From: Saprospiraceae bacterium
GTDB taxonomy: Bacteria > Bacteroidota > Bacteroidia > Chitinophagales > Saprospiraceae
Reading direction: 5' to 3'
Length of the DNA stretch: 52,534 bases
Assembly (NCBI GenBank): GCA_027488855.1
Contig: JAIYAV010000276.1
Coordinates: 1-52,534 of the forward strand
Part shown: in pieces, positions 52,087 through 52,534 of the stretch
Layout: every line of letters starts with the position of its first letter
How positions within the stretch are numbered: the stretch's first letter is position 1
Notes under the pieces: model-generated
The model's database searches: none
The model's input: only the letters and a program-made list of their open reading frames with translations
Told to the model about the DNA's origin: nothing
Program-made: the position numbers and the translations under genes

Positions 52087-52534
52087 CTACCGATTAAACG
52101 GAAACTCATTGATCCAATGAAATCCCCGATTGACCAACAGGAATGAGTTCCGGTCTATCGTCCGCATTTTAATCAATAAAGTATCTCGTTTGGATTGCCC
52201 CCGCAAAATCAGTTGTCCTTTGCTGGGTTGCTCATAAGTCAACTGAAACTTTTGCAAGGTATCCCGCTGGGGCGACATGCGAATGCTCTGCTTTTTTTCA
52301 TCCACCTTAAATTCAAAACCCCGCACACTATCACTCACCATTCTAACCGACGCGCGGTCTTGGTAACTGATGATCAACTTGTGCCAACGCGATGTATCGG
52401 TACGTAAGGGGGGTAAAGTATCTCCATTTCTGACAAAGGTTTCCACTTCGTACATGCCGTACAAAGCTGGCTTGGGTGCTTGTTCGCCAAACTCCTTTTG
52501 ATATTGCTTGGATTGAATGAGGGCAAAGACTAAG
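52087..52534 (-). CDS. C-terminal part of a DoxX-like membrane protein (5' end outside window)
   Basis: The minus-strand frame is open to the window edge and stops at 52087, giving about 148 residues of C-terminus. Features: YQKEFGEQAPKPALYGMYEV, VETFVRNGDTLPPL, RWHKLIISYQDRASVRMVSD and the closing RGFHWINEFPFNR. From memory of Bacteroidota proteins, this tail follows a DoxX-family membrane domain; the membrane part is not in view, though LVFALIQSKQYQ at the edge could be the end of the last helix. Function is unknown. Confidence 0.65.
   Translation of the reverse strand, partial: LVFALIQSKQYQKEFGEQAPKPALYGMYEVETFVRNGDTLPPLRTDTSRWHKLIISYQDRASVRMVSDSVRGFEFKVDEKKQSIRMSPQRDTLQKFQLTYEQPSKGQLILRGQSKRDTLLIKMRTIDRNSFLLVNRGFHWINEFPFNR

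Noticed and set aside
51897..52097. 66-codon frame with PPALAGG and PPAKAGG phrases
   Set aside because: It lies almost wholly inside the palindromic 140-bp repeat, so the phrases are the two arms translated; not a gene.

Overview
The window looks like chromosome from a Bacteroidota species, most likely in the Saprospiria (Haliscomenobacter/Lewinella-like). The grounds are a complete porP-gldK-gldL-gldM-gldN type IX secretion block, promoters of the TTTG...TAnnTTTG type, almost no Shine-Dalgarno sites, moderate GC, and Saprospiria-style secreted proteins with dockerin-like EF-hand tails. The genus is inferred. No tRNA, rRNA, CRISPR array, phage or transposase gene is visible.

Layout. 1-7.5 kb: a truncated VCBS/FG-GAP repeat protein, a two-gene unit (GH65 glycosidase then a vanadium-haloperoxidase/PAP2 lipoprotein), a DUF2279 protein and a SIMPL-like protein. 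7.6-15.3 kb: a small secreted protein, a large M14 carboxypeptidase, and a SWIM zinc-finger/DUF6493-like pair. 15.4-21.6 kb: a membrane AraC-type regulator with two starch-binding-like modules, a split GRDP/TIGR04222-type pair with a Cys/Gly-rich tail, a frameshifted DUF6992-like gene, a DUF1080 (3-keto-disaccharide hydrolase) protein and an EAD-CHAT caspase-like effector. 22.2-29.6 kb: a planctomycete-type set (PSCyt1-DUF1549-DUF1553, DUF1501, a membrane cytochrome fused to leucine-rich repeats) followed by an Omp85-like barrel. 30-34 kb: an ABC exporter and an SF1 helicase. 34-40 kb: the T9SS core. 40.2-42.7 kb: feoAB behind two palindromic operators. 42.9-49.6 kb: an S9 peptidase and two tandem dockerin-like paralogues, the first frameshifted. 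49.7-52.5 kb: a membrane protein, metZ, and the end of a DoxX-like protein.

Many genes encode secreted or envelope proteins: peptidases, glycan-handling enzymes, cytochrome proteins and dockerin-like proteins. The T9SS block could provide the export route for some of them, although no classical T9SS C-terminal sorting domain is obvious on the ones seen here.

The intergenic DNA is as notable as the genes. It holds at least four kinds of palindromic repeat: (i) gene-end palindromes built from 7-9 bp phrases repeated in tandem and then inverted; (ii) a roughly 140 bp element with 26 bp perfect inverted ends, present twice in opposite orientation; (iii) a GTAGGGG-ended element that supplies the stop codon of two unrelated genes; (iv) a roughly 355 bp MITE-like element with 19 bp inverted ends and flanking 12 bp direct repeats.
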